A DNA stretch of 64,000 nt from Burkholderiaceae bacterium 16 (GTDB lineage: Bacteria; Pseudomonadota; Gammaproteobacteria; Burkholderiales; Burkholderiaceae), in assembly GCA_000955785.1 (NCBI GenBank), contig JYOD01000050.1, positions 62,001 through 126,000 of the forward strand, in the 5' to 3' direction. A model generated the notes under the pieces. The model saw nothing but the letters and a program-made list of their open reading frames with translations, was not told where the DNA came from and ran no database searches. Below, in pieces: positions 42,885-52,701 of the stretch (position 1 is its first letter; each line of letters opens with the position of its first letter). A program made the position numbers and the translations under genes.

Positions 42885-44048
42885 TTACGCCACATCCGCA
42901 TTGAGCGGCGGCGCCGGCTTGCGCACCAGCTTCAGCCTTGTGATCTCCGACGGCGCCCCAAGCCGCTTGGGTGGCCCCCAGTAACCGGTCCCCCGGCTCA
43001 CATATACCCACATCGCCTCATGCCGGTTCAACCCGGCTGTATAAGGCTGTTGCATCGGCACGAACAGATTCCACGGCCAGAACTGGCCGCCATGCGTATG
43101 CCCGGACAACTGCAGGTCGAATCCGGCGTCGGACGCGGCCGGCGCGGTGCGCGGCTGGTGCGCCAGCAGCACGCGCGCGGCCACCACAGCCGGCGCGCCG
43201 TGCAGCGCGCGCTCCGGGTCGCTGCGATGGTTTTCGTCGAAGCGGTGGGCCGTGTAGTCGGTCACGCCGGCCAGCACCAGCGCTTCCTCTTCCTCGCCGA
43301 TCACCACGTGCTCGTTCATCAGCACGCGCAGCCCCAGCCGGCGCAGTTCGACGATCCACGGATCGGCGCCGACGTAGTACTCGTGATTGCCGGTGACGAA
43401 GAAGGTGCCGTGGCGTGCTTTCAGGTCGCCCAGCGGCGCGGTGTGACGGGACAGTTCGCACACGGTGCCGTCGACCAGGTCGCCGGTGATGGCGATGGCG
43501 TCCGGCTGCAGTCCGTTGACGCGCGCGACGATGCGTTCCAGATAGGCGCGCTTGATGGTGGGGCCAACATGGATATCGCTGATCTGCACGATGGTGAAAT
43601 CGTGCAGCGAGTCGGGCAGGCCAGCGATAGGCACTTCCACCTCCACCACCTGCGCCAGCCGCCGCGCATTGAACAGCCCCAGCGCGGTGACCAGCAATGC
43701 CAGCACCGGTACCGCGGCTGCGGTGCGCGATAGCAGCCAGGCCGGGTGCCAGCCAGTGACGGCGCCCGCCAACAGCACAACGTCGCGCGCCAGCGTCAGC
43801 ATCAGCAGCGAGGAAAAGAAGCCCATTGCCAGCATGCCTACCCAGGTGAGCGCGTCGCACCATGGCTGGTCCAGGCGCCGCGCGAGCAGGCCGGCGGGGA
43901 TCAGCGGCCAGGACAGCGCCAGCCACGCCATGGCCAGCGCCTTGACGGCGAACGCCACCGGCAGGTCGGGTAACAGGCGCAGGCCGATGTAGCCGTGTAA
44001 AAGGCCAACCATGATGGCAGCGACGAAAACGGTGGTGCGAGGGGGCAT
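42885..44048 (-). CDS. Membrane-anchored calcineurin-like metallophosphoesterase
   Basis: A 387-residue protein with four N-terminal transmembrane segments (about 5-130) followed by a metallophosphoesterase domain. The five metal-binding blocks are visible: DIHVG, GDLVDG, GNHEYY, a downstream His in LLAHQP and GHTHGG. This YkuE/YaeI-like architecture places the active domain at the membrane face; related enzymes cleave lipid-linked phosphodiesters such as UDP-diacylglucosamine. The substrate is not assigned. Confidence 0.87.
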   Translation of the reverse strand: MPPRTTVFVAAIMVGLLHGYIGLRLLPDLPVAFAVKALAMAWLALSWPLIPAGLLARRLDQPWCDALTWVGMLAMGFFSSLLMLTLARDVVLLAGAVTGWHPAWLLSRTAAAVPVLALLVTALGLFNARRLAQVVEVEVPIAGLPDSLHDFTIVQISDIHVGPTIKRAYLERIVARVNGLQPDAIAITGDLVDGTVCELSRHTAPLGDLKARHGTFFVTGNHEYYVGADPWIVELRRLGLRVLMNEHVVIGEEEEALVLAGVTDYTAHRFDENHRSDPERALHGAPAVVAARVLLAHQPRTAPAASDAGFDLQLSGHTHGGQFWPWNLFVPMQQPYTAGLNRHEAMWVYVSRGTGYWGPPKRLGAPSEITRLKLVRKPAPPLNADVA

Positions 44049-44494
44049 GCCGCCTCCAGGAGAGCGGACGCACGGAACATTGTGGCGTCCTGTTTTGTTT
44101 TACATCATTCCGGCGCAATGGCGCAGGTGTAACCGCAGGCGAACTGCCGGATTTCCGCAGCCTGCGTGCCCGCAGCGGTACCCGCATGTCTGGCCGGCAG
44201 CGCTTTTGCCACGCGATGCATGACGTAGCTAGTTGAGGCTGCCGGCTGGCACATTCAAGAGCCAGGCACGGTGTTGGGCACATTGCCTTCTGGCCAACGC
44301 AAGATGCGTACCCTGGCAAGTATTGAAAGTCGCACCCCGCAGGGGGCGTGCGGTTTCACGGCGCTTTCTAAAGTACTTAACACGCCGCAAAAAAGATTGA
44401 ATTGTGCGCTTTTCGCTCCTGCGATTAACTTGCCAGGCTAGTTGCGTCCGTTCGGCAGCCGCCGGCCGGGCAGGCGAATGCGGGAGGGTTGGGA
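44049..44494. other. Divergent intergenic region upstream of the RND operon
   Basis: 446 bases without a credible gene between the divergent phosphoesterase and RND adaptor genes. The 44330-44430 part is AT-rich for this genome and is a likely promoter region. It contains a widely spaced inverted repeat listed separately. Confidence 0.5.
44312..44437. repeat. Widely spaced 10-bp inverted repeat upstream of the RND operon
   Basis: CCTGGCAAGT (44312-44321) and ACTTGCCAGG (44428-44437) are perfect inverted copies separated by 106 bases. The enclosed segment contains a GC-rich hairpin near 44332-44352. It could be a pair of regulator half-sites or the ends of a small relic element. Confidence 0.4.
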
Positions 44495-45724
44495 ATGAAG
44501 TGGACGGGTCGACGGTGGACGGCATTGCTGCCAGTGGCAACAGCGTGGGCGCTGGCCGCCTGCGGCAAGCAGGAAGCGCCGCCTGCGGCGCAGCAGGCGG
44601 TGCCGGTGCAGGTCGTCAAGACCGTGGCGCAGGATCTGCCGGTCACCTTCGAGTTCGTGGGCCAGACCCAGAGCGACCAGGCGGTCGACATCCGCGGCCG
44701 GGTGTCCGGCTTCCTGGTGAAGCGGGCCTATGTGGAAGGCGCCATGGTCAAGGCCGGCCAGTTGCTGTTCGAGATCGACCACAAGCCCTTCCAGGCCCAG
44801 CTCGACGCAGCCAGGGCGCAACTGGCGCAAGAGCGCGCCCGGCTGGAGGTGGCGCGCGCCAACCTGGCACGGGTCAAGCCGCTGGCCGAGCGCAACGCGC
44901 TGTCGGCAAAAGACCTCGACGATGCCACCGGCAACTATCACGCCGCCGCGGCCGGGGTGGAACAGGCCCGCGCGCAGGTCGAGGAGCAGCAGCTCAACCT
45001 GTCCTACACCTATGTGCGCTCGCCGGTGGATGGTGTGTCCAGCTCCGCCGTGCTGCCGGAGGGCGCCTACGTTAGCACGACCAACAGCTTGCTGACCACG
45101 GTGTCCACGCTGACGCCGATGCGCATCAATTTCAGTGTCTCCGAACCCCAGACTCTCGAATTCCGCGCCCAGCAGGCCAGCAAGCAGATGGTGCCGCCTC
45201 CCGACCAGCACTACGCGGTCACCGTGGTGCTTGCCGACGGCAGCGAGTTTCCCCGCAAGGGCCGCATTACCTTTACCGATGCCACTTACAACCAGCAGAC
45301 AGGTACGTACCTGGTACGCGCGGAGATGCCCAACCCCGAGGGCACGCTGCGCCCCGGCCAGTTCGTGCGGGTGCTGGTGAGCGGCGCCACGCGGCCCGGT
45401 GCCATCGTGGTGCCGCAGCGCGCCGTGGTCCACGGGCCCAAGGGCGACCTGGTCTTCGTGGTAGACAAGGACGGCAAGGCCACGCCCCGGCCGGTGACCG
45501 TGGGTGACCTCTCCGGTTCGATGTGGCGCATCGCCCAGGGCCTGGGGCCCGGCGAGACGGTGGTGGTAGACGGCGCGAGCAAGCTTGCGCCGGGCGCGCC
45601 CGTCAAGATCACCGGCGAAGCGCCGCCGGCCGCCGTGGGGGTGGGCAGCGTGCCGGCTTCCGCCCCGTCGGCCCAGTCCGCGCCAGCCGGGGGTGAGGCC
45701 AGCCCCGTGGCCAAGTCCTCCTGA
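44495..45724 (+). CDS. RND efflux system periplasmic adaptor (AcrA/MexA-like lipoprotein)
   Basis: A 409-residue membrane-fusion protein. It has a lipoprotein signal ending LAAC (Cys about 24), the lipoyl half-motifs GRVSGFLVKRAYVEGAMVKAGQ and YTYVRSPVDGV, and a coiled-coil hairpin of about 95-160 rich in Ala, Gln, Glu and Arg. It links the inner-membrane pump to the outer-membrane factor. The ATG at 44495 is chosen because GGGAGGG lies 6 bases upstream. First gene of a three-gene operon. No adjacent TetR-type repressor is present. Confidence 0.92.
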   Translation: MKWTGRRWTALLPVATAWALAACGKQEAPPAAQQAVPVQVVKTVAQDLPVTFEFVGQTQSDQAVDIRGRVSGFLVKRAYVEGAMVKAGQLLFEIDHKPFQAQLDAARAQLAQERARLEVARANLARVKPLAERNALSAKDLDDATGNYHAAAAGVEQARAQVEEQQLNLSYTYVRSPVDGVSSSAVLPEGAYVSTTNSLLTTVSTLTPMRINFSVSEPQTLEFRAQQASKQMVPPPDQHYAVTVVLADGSEFPRKGRITFTDATYNQQTGTYLVRAEMPNPEGTLRPGQFVRVLVSGATRPGAIVVPQRAVVHGPKGDLVFVVDKDGKATPRPVTVGDLSGSMWRIAQGLGPGETVVVDGASKLAPGAPVKITGEAPPAAVGVGSVPASAPSAQSAPAGGEASPVAKSS

Positions 45725-45737
45725 TACGGAGACCGCC

Positions 45738-48700
45738 ATGCTCTCCGCCTTCTGCGTCCAGCGGCCCATCTTTGCGGCGGTACTGTCGCTAATCATCGTG
45801 ATCGGCGGCCTGGTCTCGATGTTCGCCCTGCCGATCGCCCAGTACCCCGACATCACCCCGCCGCAGGTCACGGTCAGCGCCACCTATGCCGGCGCGGATT
45901 CCGACACCGTGGCACAGACTGTCGCGGCGCCCATCGAGACCCAGGTCAACGGCGCCGACAACATGATCTACATGCAGTCGACGTCGTCACCCACCGGGTC
46001 GATGACGCTCAACGTGTATTTCGACATCGGCACCGATCCCGACACCGCGCAGGTGCAGGTGCAGAACCGCGTCAACCTGGCGCTGCCGCAGCTGCCCGAC
46101 ACCGTGCAGAAGACCGGCATCAATGTGCAGAAGCGCTCCTCCAGTTTCCTGCTGCTGATCGGCGTGTATTCGCCCGATGACAGCTTCGACCAGCAGTACA
46201 TCAACAACTACGCCAACCTCTATGTGCTCGACGCGATCAAGCGCGTCAACGGCGCCAACCAGGCGCAGATCATGGGTTCGGCCGACCTTGCCATGCGGAT
46301 CTGGCTCAAGCCTGACCGCATGGCGGCGCTGGGCATCACCGCGCAGGACGTGCAACGCGCGGTGCAGAGCCAGAATGAACAGTTCGGCGCCGGCAGCGTG
46401 GGCCAGGCGCCCAACAGCAAACCGGTGGAACTGACCTTCCCGCTGGTCACGCCGGGCCGCCTGACCACGCCGGAGCAGTTCGAGAACATCATCCTGCGCG
46501 CCGACAACACCGGCGCCGCCGTGGTGCGCCTGCGCGACGTGGGCCGCGCCGAGATCGGCCAGCAGCAGTACACGCTGCGCTCCGCGCTCAACGGCAAGCC
46601 GGCCACCATCATCGCCGTGTACCAGCAGCCCGGCTCCAATGCGCTGCAGGTGGCCAAGGACGTGCAGAAGGCGCTGGACGAGATGTCCAAGACCTTCCCG
46701 AAAGGTGTGAGCTACAAGGTGGCGCTCGACACCACCGAATTCGTGCGCGCATCCATCGACGAGGTGGTGCACACCCTGATCGAGGCGGTGATCCTGGTGG
46801 TGCTGGTGGTGTTTATCTTCCTGCAGAACGTGCGCGCCACCATCATCCCGGTGCTGGCGGTGTTCGTCTCGATCCTCGGCACCTTTGCCGGGCTGCTGGC
46901 GTTGGGTTTCTCGATCAACCTGCTGACCTTGTTCGCGCTGGTGCTGGCGATCGGCATCGTGGTCGACGACGCCATCGTGGTGGTGGAAAACGTCGAGCGC
47001 AATATGGCGGAGTTCCACCTGTCGCCGAAGGACGCCACGCTGCGCGCGATGAAGGAAGTGACCGGCCCGGTGATCGCCATCGTGCTGGTGCTCTCGGCGG
47101 TGTTTATCCCGGTGGCCTTCGTCTCGGGCACCACCGGGCAGTTGTACCGGCAGTTCGCGCTGACCATCGTGGTGTCGGTGGTGATCTCGGGCTTCGTCGC
47201 GCTGACCTTGTCGCCGGCGCTGGCCGCGCTGATCCTCAAGCCGGGCCATCACGAGCCGTGGCGCGGCTTTGTCTGGTTCAACAAGCGCTTCGACCGGCTG
47301 GTGCACCACTATGGCGGCTGGGTGCGCGTGTTCATGCGGCGCTCGGTGGTGGCGCTGCTTTGCTTCGGCCTGATGCTGCTGGCGGTGTGGCAGTTGTTCA
47401 GCCGGATTCCCACCGCCTTCGTGCCATCCGAGGACCAGGGCTATGTGCTGGTGGCGGTGATGATGCCGGATTCCGCCAGCCTGGACCGTACCGAGAAAAT
47501 CACCTCGCAGGTGGCAGCCATGTTCCGCGAGCACCCCGCGGTGCAGGACGCCTCCGCGCTGTCCGGCTACAGCTTTATCGACAGCCAGTACAAGACCAAT
47601 GCCGGCACGGTCTTCGTCGCCATGAAGCCATTCGGCGAGCGCGACAAGCCCGACCTGCTGGTGCCGGGCATATTGCAGTCGATCACGCCGAAGCTGCGCG
47701 CCATTCCCGAAGCCATCATCATCCCGGTCAATCCGCCGTCGATCCCCGGACTGGGCTCGCAGGGCGGCTTCGAGTTCTGGCTGCAAAGCCGCGGTACCGG
47801 CACCACCGCGGAGCTGGAGGCGACTACGCGCGCCTTTATCAAGGCCGCCGCCAGCCATCCGGAACTGGGCCACCTCAACAGCACCATCCAGGCCGCCTCG
47901 CGCCAGATGCGGGTGGAAGTGGACAAGGAGAAGGCGGAGACCATGGGCGTGCCCATTGCCGATGTCTATGGCACGCTGCAGACGCAATTCGGCTCCCTCT
48001 ACATCAGCCAGTTCTCGCAATACAGCCGGGTCTGGCAGGTGATCCTGCAGGCCGAGCCGCAGTACCGCGCCAATCCGAACGACCTGCAGTTCCTCTACGT
48101 GCGCCAGCAAAGCGGGGCGATGGCGCCGGTGTCCGGCCTGCTCAAGACCACCTACAGCAGCGGCCCCGACCTGCTGTCGCGCTTCAATAACTTCCCGGCG
48201 GCCAAGATTACCGGCGATGCCGCGCCTGGCTACAGCTCGGGCCAGGCGCTGGCGGCGATGGAGGCGGTGGCGAAGGAAGCGTTGCCGGTGGGCTACGCCT
48301 ACGGCTGGAGCGGCGAGGCGTTCGAGGCAAAGAAGTCGGGCAACACCACCACCATCGTGTTCGTGTTCGGCATCGTGATGGTGTTCCTGATCCTGGCCGC
48401 GCAGTACGAGTCGTGGTCGTTGCCGCTCTCAATCCTGAGCGCGGTGCCATTTGGCCTCTTCGGCGCGCTGATCGCCATCCTGATGCGTGGCTTGTCCAAT
48501 GACGTGTATTTCCAGATCGGCATGGTCACGCTGATCGGGCTGGCGGCGAAGAACGCCATCCTGATCGTGGAGTTCGCGGTGATGAAGCAGAAGGAGGGCA
48601 TGTCGCACGCCGACGCCGCGGTGGAGGCGGCCAAGCTGCGGCTGCGGCCGATCGTGATGACGTCGCTGGCCTTTATCCTGGGCGCGGTGCCGCTGTTTAT

Positions 48701-48902
48701 CGCCAGCGGTGCGGGCTCCAACGCCCGGCACTCGATCGGCACCGGCATCATCGGCGGCATGATTGCCGCGACCACGCTGGCGCTGGTGTTCGTGCCGCTG
48801 TTCTCCTACCTGATCGGCACGGCCGCCGACAAATGGGCCAGCCGCAAAGGCGCGCCGGCCCCGGCTGTGCAGTCCGAAGCCGCGGCGGGAGAGGCATCGT
48901 GA
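45738..48902 (+). CDS. RND efflux pump, inner-membrane transporter (HAE1, AcrB/MexB-like)
   Basis: A 1054-residue hydrophobic/amphiphilic-efflux RND pump with 12 transmembrane segments and two large periplasmic loops. Seen: FCVQRPIFAAVLSLIIVIGG at the N-terminus, YPDITPPQVTV, the charged pair in GIVVDDAIVVVENVER (proton relay Asp-Asp in TM4) and GLAAKNAILIVEFA in TM10. It is coupled to the adaptor by a 13-base gap and to the outer-membrane gene by a 4-base overlap. Substrates are likely lipophilic toxicants or antibiotics but cannot be named. Confidence 0.95.
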   Translation: MLSAFCVQRPIFAAVLSLIIVIGGLVSMFALPIAQYPDITPPQVTVSATYAGADSDTVAQTVAAPIETQVNGADNMIYMQSTSSPTGSMTLNVYFDIGTDPDTAQVQVQNRVNLALPQLPDTVQKTGINVQKRSSSFLLLIGVYSPDDSFDQQYINNYANLYVLDAIKRVNGANQAQIMGSADLAMRIWLKPDRMAALGITAQDVQRAVQSQNEQFGAGSVGQAPNSKPVELTFPLVTPGRLTTPEQFENIILRADNTGAAVVRLRDVGRAEIGQQQYTLRSALNGKPATIIAVYQQPGSNALQVAKDVQKALDEMSKTFPKGVSYKVALDTTEFVRASIDEVVHTLIEAVILVVLVVFIFLQNVRATIIPVLAVFVSILGTFAGLLALGFSINLLTLFALVLAIGIVVDDAIVVVENVERNMAEFHLSPKDATLRAMKEVTGPVIAIVLVLSAVFIPVAFVSGTTGQLYRQFALTIVVSVVISGFVALTLSPALAALILKPGHHEPWRGFVWFNKRFDRLVHHYGGWVRVFMRRSVVALLCFGLMLLAVWQLFSRIPTAFVPSEDQGYVLVAVMMPDSASLDRTEKITSQVAAMFREHPAVQDASALSGYSFIDSQYKTNAGTVFVAMKPFGERDKPDLLVPGILQSITPKLRAIPEAIIIPVNPPSIPGLGSQGGFEFWLQSRGTGTTAELEATTRAFIKAAASHPELGHLNSTIQAASRQMRVEVDKEKAETMGVPIADVYGTLQTQFGSLYISQFSQYSRVWQVILQAEPQYRANPNDLQFLYVRQQSGAMAPVSGLLKTTYSSGPDLLSRFNNFPAAKITGDAAPGYSSGQALAAMEAVAKEALPVGYAYGWSGEAFEAKKSGNTTTIVFVFGIVMVFLILAAQYESWSLPLSILSAVPFGLFGALIAILMRGLSNDVYFQIGMVTLIGLAAKNAILIVEFAVMKQKEGMSHADAAVEAAKLRLRPIVMTSLAFILGAVPLFIASGAGSNARHSIGTGIIGGMIAATTLALVFVPLFSYLIGTAADKWASRKGAPAPAVQSEAAAGEAS

Positions 48903-50344
48903 GCGCGCGCCGCCTGCTCCTGGCCGCATGCGCGATGGCGCTGGGCGCCTGCGCGCTCGGGCCGGACTATCGCCGTCCGGACGTCGCGCAGCCGCCGCAG
49001 TACCGCCTCGATACCGGCGCGCTGACCGTGGCCGCGGACAGCGCGTGGTGGGACAGCTTCGGCGATCCGGTGTTGAATGCGCTGGTCGACGCCGCGCTGC
49101 GCAACAACTACGACGTACGTATCGCCGCCGCGCGCATCGACGCGTTCCGCGGGCAACTGCTGGTTGCGCGCTCCGGCCTGTTCCCGCAAGTCGGGCTGTC
49201 GGCATCGGCCACGCGCCAGCGCGCCGGCACCTTCAACGGCACGCCGTTCGCATCGCTGGAGCGGCCAGGCAACAGCTACCAGTTGCTGGCCAATGCAAGC
49301 TGGGAAATCGACCTGTGGGGCCGCATCCGCCGCCAGGCGGAAGCCGCCGAAGCCGACCTGTGGAACGCGGAATACGCGCGGCGCGGCGTGGTGCTGGCGC
49401 TGGCCGCCTCGGTGGTGCAGGGCTACGCCAGCCTGCGCGGGCTTGACGCGCAACTGGATGTTGCCCGCCAGACCCTGGAAGCCCGCAGCCGCGCGCTGGA
49501 TATCTTCCGCATGCGCTACGCGGGCGGCGTGGTCTCGCAGCTTGAGCTGGCGCAGGCCGAGAACGACTACTACGCCACCGAGGCATCGATCCCGCCGCTG
49601 CGCGCGTCCATCGCACAGACGGAGAACGCGCTGTCGGTGCTGCTCGGGCGCGAGGCCGGGCCGATCGAGCGTGGCAAGTCCATCGCGCAATTGCAGGCGC
49701 CGCCGGTTGGCGCCGACCTGCCGGCGGCCCTGCTGGCGCGCCGACCGGACGTGCTGCAGGCCGAGCAGAATGCCGTGGCCGCCAACGCGCTGCTGGGTGC
49801 CGCCGAAGCGCTCTACCTGCCGGCCGTGAACTTGTCGGGCTTGTTTGGCGCAATCGCGGCCTCGCCGGGCGCGCTGTGGCACAGCGCCTCGCAGGTGTGG
49901 GGCATGTCCGCCGGGCTGACGCAGCCCATCTTCCAGGGCGGCGCCATCCGCGGCCAGGTGCAGACTGCCGGCGCACAGCGCGAGCAGGCCATGCTGGCCT
50001 ACCAGAGCAGTGTGCTGGCAGCGCTGGCTGATGTGAACACCGCGCTGGCCAACGGGCTGGAAACGCGCAACCGGCTGGGCAGCCTGCAGAATCAGGAGCG
50101 CAGCCTGACGGTGTACGCCGACCAGGCCGGCGCGCGCTACGAGGGTGGCTACTCCAGCTATCTCGAAGTCACCAACGCGCAGGAGAAGCTGTTCGACACC
50201 CAGCTTGCTGCGATCCAGGGCCAGGTCGACGTGCTCAATGGCGCGGCGGCCTTGTACAAGTCGCTTGGCGGCGGATGGCCGGCGGTGCCGGCCGAGGTCA
50301 GGGACGCCGGGATGGGCGGCGACGCGCGCGTGGTGCAGCGCTGA
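48899..50344 (+). CDS. RND efflux system outer-membrane lipoprotein (NodT/OprM-like)
   Basis: A 481-residue TolC-superfamily outer-membrane factor. It starts with GTG overlapping the pump stop (GTGA) and has a lipoprotein signal ending LGAC. It shows the duplicated coiled-coil / beta-barrel layout: WWDSFGDPVLNALVDAAL near 40-57, LLARRPDVLQAEQNA near 285, and YEGGYSSYLEVTNAQEKLFD near the C-terminus. It completes the tripartite pump. Confidence 0.93.
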   Translation: MSARRLLLAACAMALGACALGPDYRRPDVAQPPQYRLDTGALTVAADSAWWDSFGDPVLNALVDAALRNNYDVRIAAARIDAFRGQLLVARSGLFPQVGLSASATRQRAGTFNGTPFASLERPGNSYQLLANASWEIDLWGRIRRQAEAAEADLWNAEYARRGVVLALAASVVQGYASLRGLDAQLDVARQTLEARSRALDIFRMRYAGGVVSQLELAQAENDYYATEASIPPLRASIAQTENALSVLLGREAGPIERGKSIAQLQAPPVGADLPAALLARRPDVLQAEQNAVAANALLGAAEALYLPAVNLSGLFGAIAASPGALWHSASQVWGMSAGLTQPIFQGGAIRGQVQTAGAQREQAMLAYQSSVLAALADVNTALANGLETRNRLGSLQNQERSLTVYADQAGARYEGGYSSYLEVTNAQEKLFDTQLAAIQGQVDVLNGAAALYKSLGGGWPAVPAEVRDAGMGGDARVVQR

Positions 50345-50400
50345 GGCAATGCGCGTAGTCCGCGCAATTCGGCCAGTTTGCCCAGATTGCCCAGTTCGCC

Positions 50401-51783
50401 TTAGCGTGCGGACCAGTTGGCATTGCGCACGCCCAGCGCGGTCACCACGCCGTAGGCGCTGATGCCCAGCGCCACGCCCAGGAAGTGCCCGTCCAGGCCC
50501 ATGCCGGCCATGTTCGCCAGCACCCAGCCGCCACCGGCGGCCAGGGCAATGCGCGCCAAGCCGGCCCCCATCGGCCAGCCCATGCGGCCCGCGCCCATCG
50601 ATGCAAAGTACAGCGCCATGCCCAGGCCGAAGCCACCGAAGGCCGGGGCGACCCAGGACAGCGCGCGCGCGGCGATGCCGGCGACTTCGGCGTCCTTGGT
50701 GAAGAGCCCGGCAAAGGTCTCCGGTGCCAGGCCTACCGCCGCACCCACCGCCCCGGCCACCGCCAGCGCCGGCAGCGCGCCGGCCCAGGCGGTACGGCGC
50801 GCGGTAACCCAGTCGCCGGCGCCCACCGCGCCGCCCACCAGCGCGGTCAGCGCCGAGCCCACGCCGAAGGCCAGCGGAATCATCAGGAATTCGAGCCGCG
50901 CGGAGATGCCGTAGGCAGCCACGGCAGCCGTACCGTAATGACGCAATTCCGCCGTTACCAGGATGGTGGTCAGGTTAGCCACCGACGCCAGGGCGCAACC
51001 CACCAGCCCCACCGACAGGATGCGCACGAACAGCGCGCGCGATGGACGTATCCGCAGCGTCGGCACAAAGCCGGCGCCGCCGCGCATCACTACCCAGGCC
51101 ATGGCCAGCGCCGCCGCCCACGACACCGCCGCGAGTGCGGCGCCGATGCCGGCCAGGCCCATGCCGGCCGGCTCGGCCAGCGCCCAGGCCAGGATAGGGA
51201 AGGCGATCCACATCAGCGCCAGCACGCGCGCCGCCAGTGCATGGCGGCCACCGCCGCGCAGCACGGAAGCCAGCGTGTTGGCCAGCCACGCAGGCACCGC
51301 GCCGGCGCCGAATAGCCAGATCGCATAGGTGGCGGCCGCGTCGGCAGCCGTTTGCCCGGCCACCGCGCCCAGGATGCCGCGCGGGAAGCCCGCCATCGCC
51401 ACGGCGAACACCAGCCCCGCCGTGATGGCGATGATGAGCGCATGCAGCACCAGGGAGGAAGCCTCCTCGCGCTTGCCCGCGCCGAGCGCGCGGGCGATGG
51501 CGGATACCACGCCGCCGCCCATGGCGCCGGTGGACATCTGTTGCAGCAGCAGGGCGAAGGGCAGCACGACTGCCCAGCCCGCCAGCGCCGCCGTGCCCTG
51601 GCGTGCCGCCAGCCAGGTTTCGATCAGCTGGGCGCCCGCCTGCAGGAATGCGATCAGGCTGGTGGGCGCGGCCAGTACCAGAATGCGGCGCAAGAGTTCG
51701 CGCATCAACGGTTGCGTGGGGGCGGCGGTAGCCACGGACGCCAGCGTGGCTGCCGCCAGCGGATTGGCTTGGGGTTCATTCAT
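50401..51783 (-). CDS. MATE family multidrug efflux transporter
   Basis: A 460-residue membrane protein with twelve predicted transmembrane segments in two homologous bundles; AAPTSLIAFLQAGAQLIETWLAARQG marks TM1 (first part AAPTSLIAFLQAGAQ). The second bundle includes FGVGSALTALVGGAVGAG. MATE proteins export cationic drugs using Na+ or H+. It overlaps the HxlR regulator gene by 8 bases, so expression is probably controlled by that regulator. The start at 51783 is the ATG beginning MNEPQAN. Confidence 0.88.
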   Translation of the reverse strand: MNEPQANPLAAATLASVATAAPTQPLMRELLRRILVLAAPTSLIAFLQAGAQLIETWLAARQGTAALAGWAVVLPFALLLQQMSTGAMGGGVVSAIARALGAGKREEASSLVLHALIIAITAGLVFAVAMAGFPRGILGAVAGQTAADAAATYAIWLFGAGAVPAWLANTLASVLRGGGRHALAARVLALMWIAFPILAWALAEPAGMGLAGIGAALAAVSWAAALAMAWVVMRGGAGFVPTLRIRPSRALFVRILSVGLVGCALASVANLTTILVTAELRHYGTAAVAAYGISARLEFLMIPLAFGVGSALTALVGGAVGAGDWVTARRTAWAGALPALAVAGAVGAAVGLAPETFAGLFTKDAEVAGIAARALSWVAPAFGGFGLGMALYFASMGAGRMGWPMGAGLARIALAAGGGWVLANMAGMGLDGHFLGVALGISAYGVVTALGVRNANWSAR

Positions 51784-52315
51784 GGCTGGACTCCGTTTCA
51801 TCCGTCGTTTCGCGCGTGGCCGGTCCGGCTGGATCGTCTTCGCGGGCAAGGCGCCGCCGCATAGCGCCGCTGGCGGCCGGGCCGGGCACTACGCGCAGGT
51901 CGTCCAGCGTCAGCGGGCTGCCGTCCGCGCGTGCCAGTGCCGGCGCGGCAATGGCGGCGCCGGTGCGCTTGTCCTGCAGCACGGTGTGCGGGCCGCACGC
52001 ATCGTTCATCCAACGGTCGGCCCAGGCTTTCAGGGCGACAAAGGCGGGAAAGAAGTCGCGGCTCTTCTCGGTGAGGTGGTAGACGTGCCGCGCGCTGTCG
52101 GGGGCAGGCAGGCGTTCCAGCATGCCGTGCTCCACCAGGCTCTTCAGGCGCGCGCTGAGGATGTTGGGCGCAATGCCCAGGTGGCGCTGGAACTCGTCGA
52201 AGCGGGTGCTGCCGTAGAACGCCTCGCGCAGCAGGAGGATGGCCCAGCGCTCGCCCAGCACCGACATCGAGCGGGCGATCGGGCACGGCATGCTGGCAAA
52301 GTCGGTGTGGCCCAT
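51776..52315 (-). CDS. HxlR family transcriptional regulator
   Basis: A 179-residue winged-helix regulator. The HxlR signature is CPIARSMSVLGERWAILLLR followed by YGSTRFDEFQRHLGIAPNIL and ARLKSLVEHGMLER. Start at 52315 is preferred because GGAGAGG precedes it; in-frame ATGs at 52327 and 52369 are possible. The 60-residue C-terminal extension is Ala/Arg-rich. HxlR proteins sense redox, aldehydes or drugs; overlap with the MATE gene suggests local control of efflux. Confidence 0.88.
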   Translation of the reverse strand: MGHTDFASMPCPIARSMSVLGERWAILLLREAFYGSTRFDEFQRHLGIAPNILSARLKSLVEHGMLERLPAPDSARHVYHLTEKSRDFFPAFVALKAWADRWMNDACGPHTVLQDKRTGAAIAAPALARADGSPLTLDDLRVVPGPAASGAMRRRLAREDDPAGPATRETTDETESSHE

Positions 52316-52539
52316 GGACCTCTCCATCTGACTGGCGGTTGGTCCTGGCGATTTACTTTCGATTTGCAAGCCAGAACGTTCCGCGCATCTTAACTTGCAA
52401 TTTGAAAGTTTGCTTGGGTGTGGGGGATAACTCTGTGCGATGTTCGGAGCGGTTTGTCTTTAGGGACTGGTGGTGGGTTTACTGGTGGATGGCTACAACT
52501 GCTTAACTGCAAAATCAAAGGCTTAAAGTCAAGGGCGGT

Positions 52540-52690
52540 TTCACCCCCCTGCGGGGGGCGACCTACTTTTTTGTCTTGCCAAAAAAGTAGGCAAAAAAGG
52601 CGCCTCATACGGCCTGGTACACCTTCACGGCTCGCTTCGCATCGCGTGGGGGCTCGCTTCGCATCGCGGGGCGCCGGGGCCAAACGAAAA
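52540..52690. repeat. Repeat-rich element with nested hairpins in the HxlR-LysR spacer
   Basis: This 386-base spacer holds CCCCCTGCGGGGG (52545-52557), a perfect 11-bp stem CCTACTTTTTT (52562-52572) with AAAAAAGTAGG (52581-52591), and a tandem repeat GGCTCGCTTCGCATCGCG at 52629-52646 and 52651-52668 (22-base period). The composition resembles dispersed intergenic repeats of Burkholderiaceae. The T-rich stem could terminate transcription from either side. Confidence 0.55.
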
Positions 52691-52701
52691 GACCAGGGGG
52701 A

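Noticed and set aside
45987..48110. Long minus-strand frame (about 700 codons) opposite the RND pump gene
   Set aside because: Same shadow effect; no domain, no ribosome-binding site, and the plus strand encodes an unambiguous RND transporter.
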